Source of the DNA: an uncultured bacterium
GTDB lineage: Bacteria > Planctomycetota > UBA1135 > GCA-002686595
Reading direction: 5' to 3'
DNA: 64,000 bases
Assembly: GCA_938083085.1 (NCBI GenBank)
Contig: CALLKX010000006.1
Span: forward strand, 62,001 to 126,000
Within the stretch, counting starts at the first letter, position 1, and every line of letters starts with the position of its first letter. The notes beneath the pieces are model-generated. The model did not search any database. It saw nothing but the letters and a program-made list of their open reading frames with translations, and was not told the DNA's origin. The translations under genes and the position numbers were made by a program. Shown here piece by piece: positions 63,928 to 64,000 of this stretch.

Positions 63928-64000
63928 GCGGAGCCCACCGCAGCGGAGCCCACCGCGGGAGAGTCCACAGCTGCAGGGTCCACAGCCTCAGGGTCCCCGG
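63928..64000. repeat. 15-bp tandem repeat at the right edge, five copies
   Basis: Diverged 15-bp units start at 63928, 63943, 63958, 63973 and 63988 and continue to the edge. Read with the exonuclease frame they encode a VxSxA-like pentapeptide repeat. Confidence 0.85.

Overview
The window is a gene-dense stretch of a GC-rich chromosome (roughly 70% G+C by eye) with no plasmid, phage, insertion-sequence or CRISPR signature. The cell has an outer membrane: there are lipoprotein signal peptides, a Lol-type lipoprotein-release ABC transporter and secreted beta-sandwich proteins. A 2223-residue protein with Calx-beta, malectin-like, PA14-like, IPT and Kelch modules, an FHA plus Ser/Thr kinase receptor, and TPR-bearing membrane glycosyltransferase-like proteins together suggest a high-GC member of the Planctomycetota or a similar lineage. 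That placement is inference, since no rRNA is present.

Layout. Bases 1-5.3 kb: a partial membrane protein, a C39-like peptidase lipoprotein coupled to an alpha-oxoamine synthase, and a divergent zinc-ribbon/SPFH pair. 5.3-11 kb: YceI and a membrane partner, a CPA1 antiporter with a TrkA-like tail, and a GT39-like/TPR membrane protein. 11.1-17.8 kb: the giant secreted protein. 18-21 kb: the TldD/TldE protease pair. 21-29 kb: leuS, tRNA-Ala(GGC) with a strong terminator, then lysS, a LolC-like permease, LolD and a TSUP permease. 29-35 kb (minus): a membrane protein, xseB, a prenyl synthase, dxs and nadK, i.e. isoprenoid precursor supply. 35-39 kb: a TPR membrane protein, a cytochrome c lipoprotein and a saccharopine-dehydrogenase-like protein. 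39-47 kb: OsmC, a secreted amidohydrolase homologue that has lost its metal ligands, an SDR, an S1-domain protein, a CheC/CheX-like protein, panB and a COG2509 flavoprotein. 47-50.6 kb: a lipoprotein, a JmjC/cupin-like oxygenase candidate and a methyltransferase. 50.9-54.9 kb (minus): gap, pgk, rpe, accD. 55-64 kb: tilS, a YggS-family PLP protein, FHA kinase, a degenerate purine-nucleoside-phosphorylase homologue, purN and a YprB-like exonuclease running off the right edge.

Two patterns run through the window. First, about ten genes have a TANNNT-type -10 box ending 6-9 bases before the start codon, which predicts leaderless mRNAs; other genes use Shine-Dalgarno sites or start/stop overlaps. 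Second, unrelated short tandem repeats, most often of 15 bp (five codons), occur at about a dozen places, chiefly in protein tails, linkers and the spacers just past gene ends. No complete new defence or biosynthetic system is evident. The most unusual genes are the catalytically depleted amidohydrolase, the altered nucleoside phosphorylase, the kinase with a degenerate FHA domain, and the JmjC-like protein with an Arg/Gly-rich tail.
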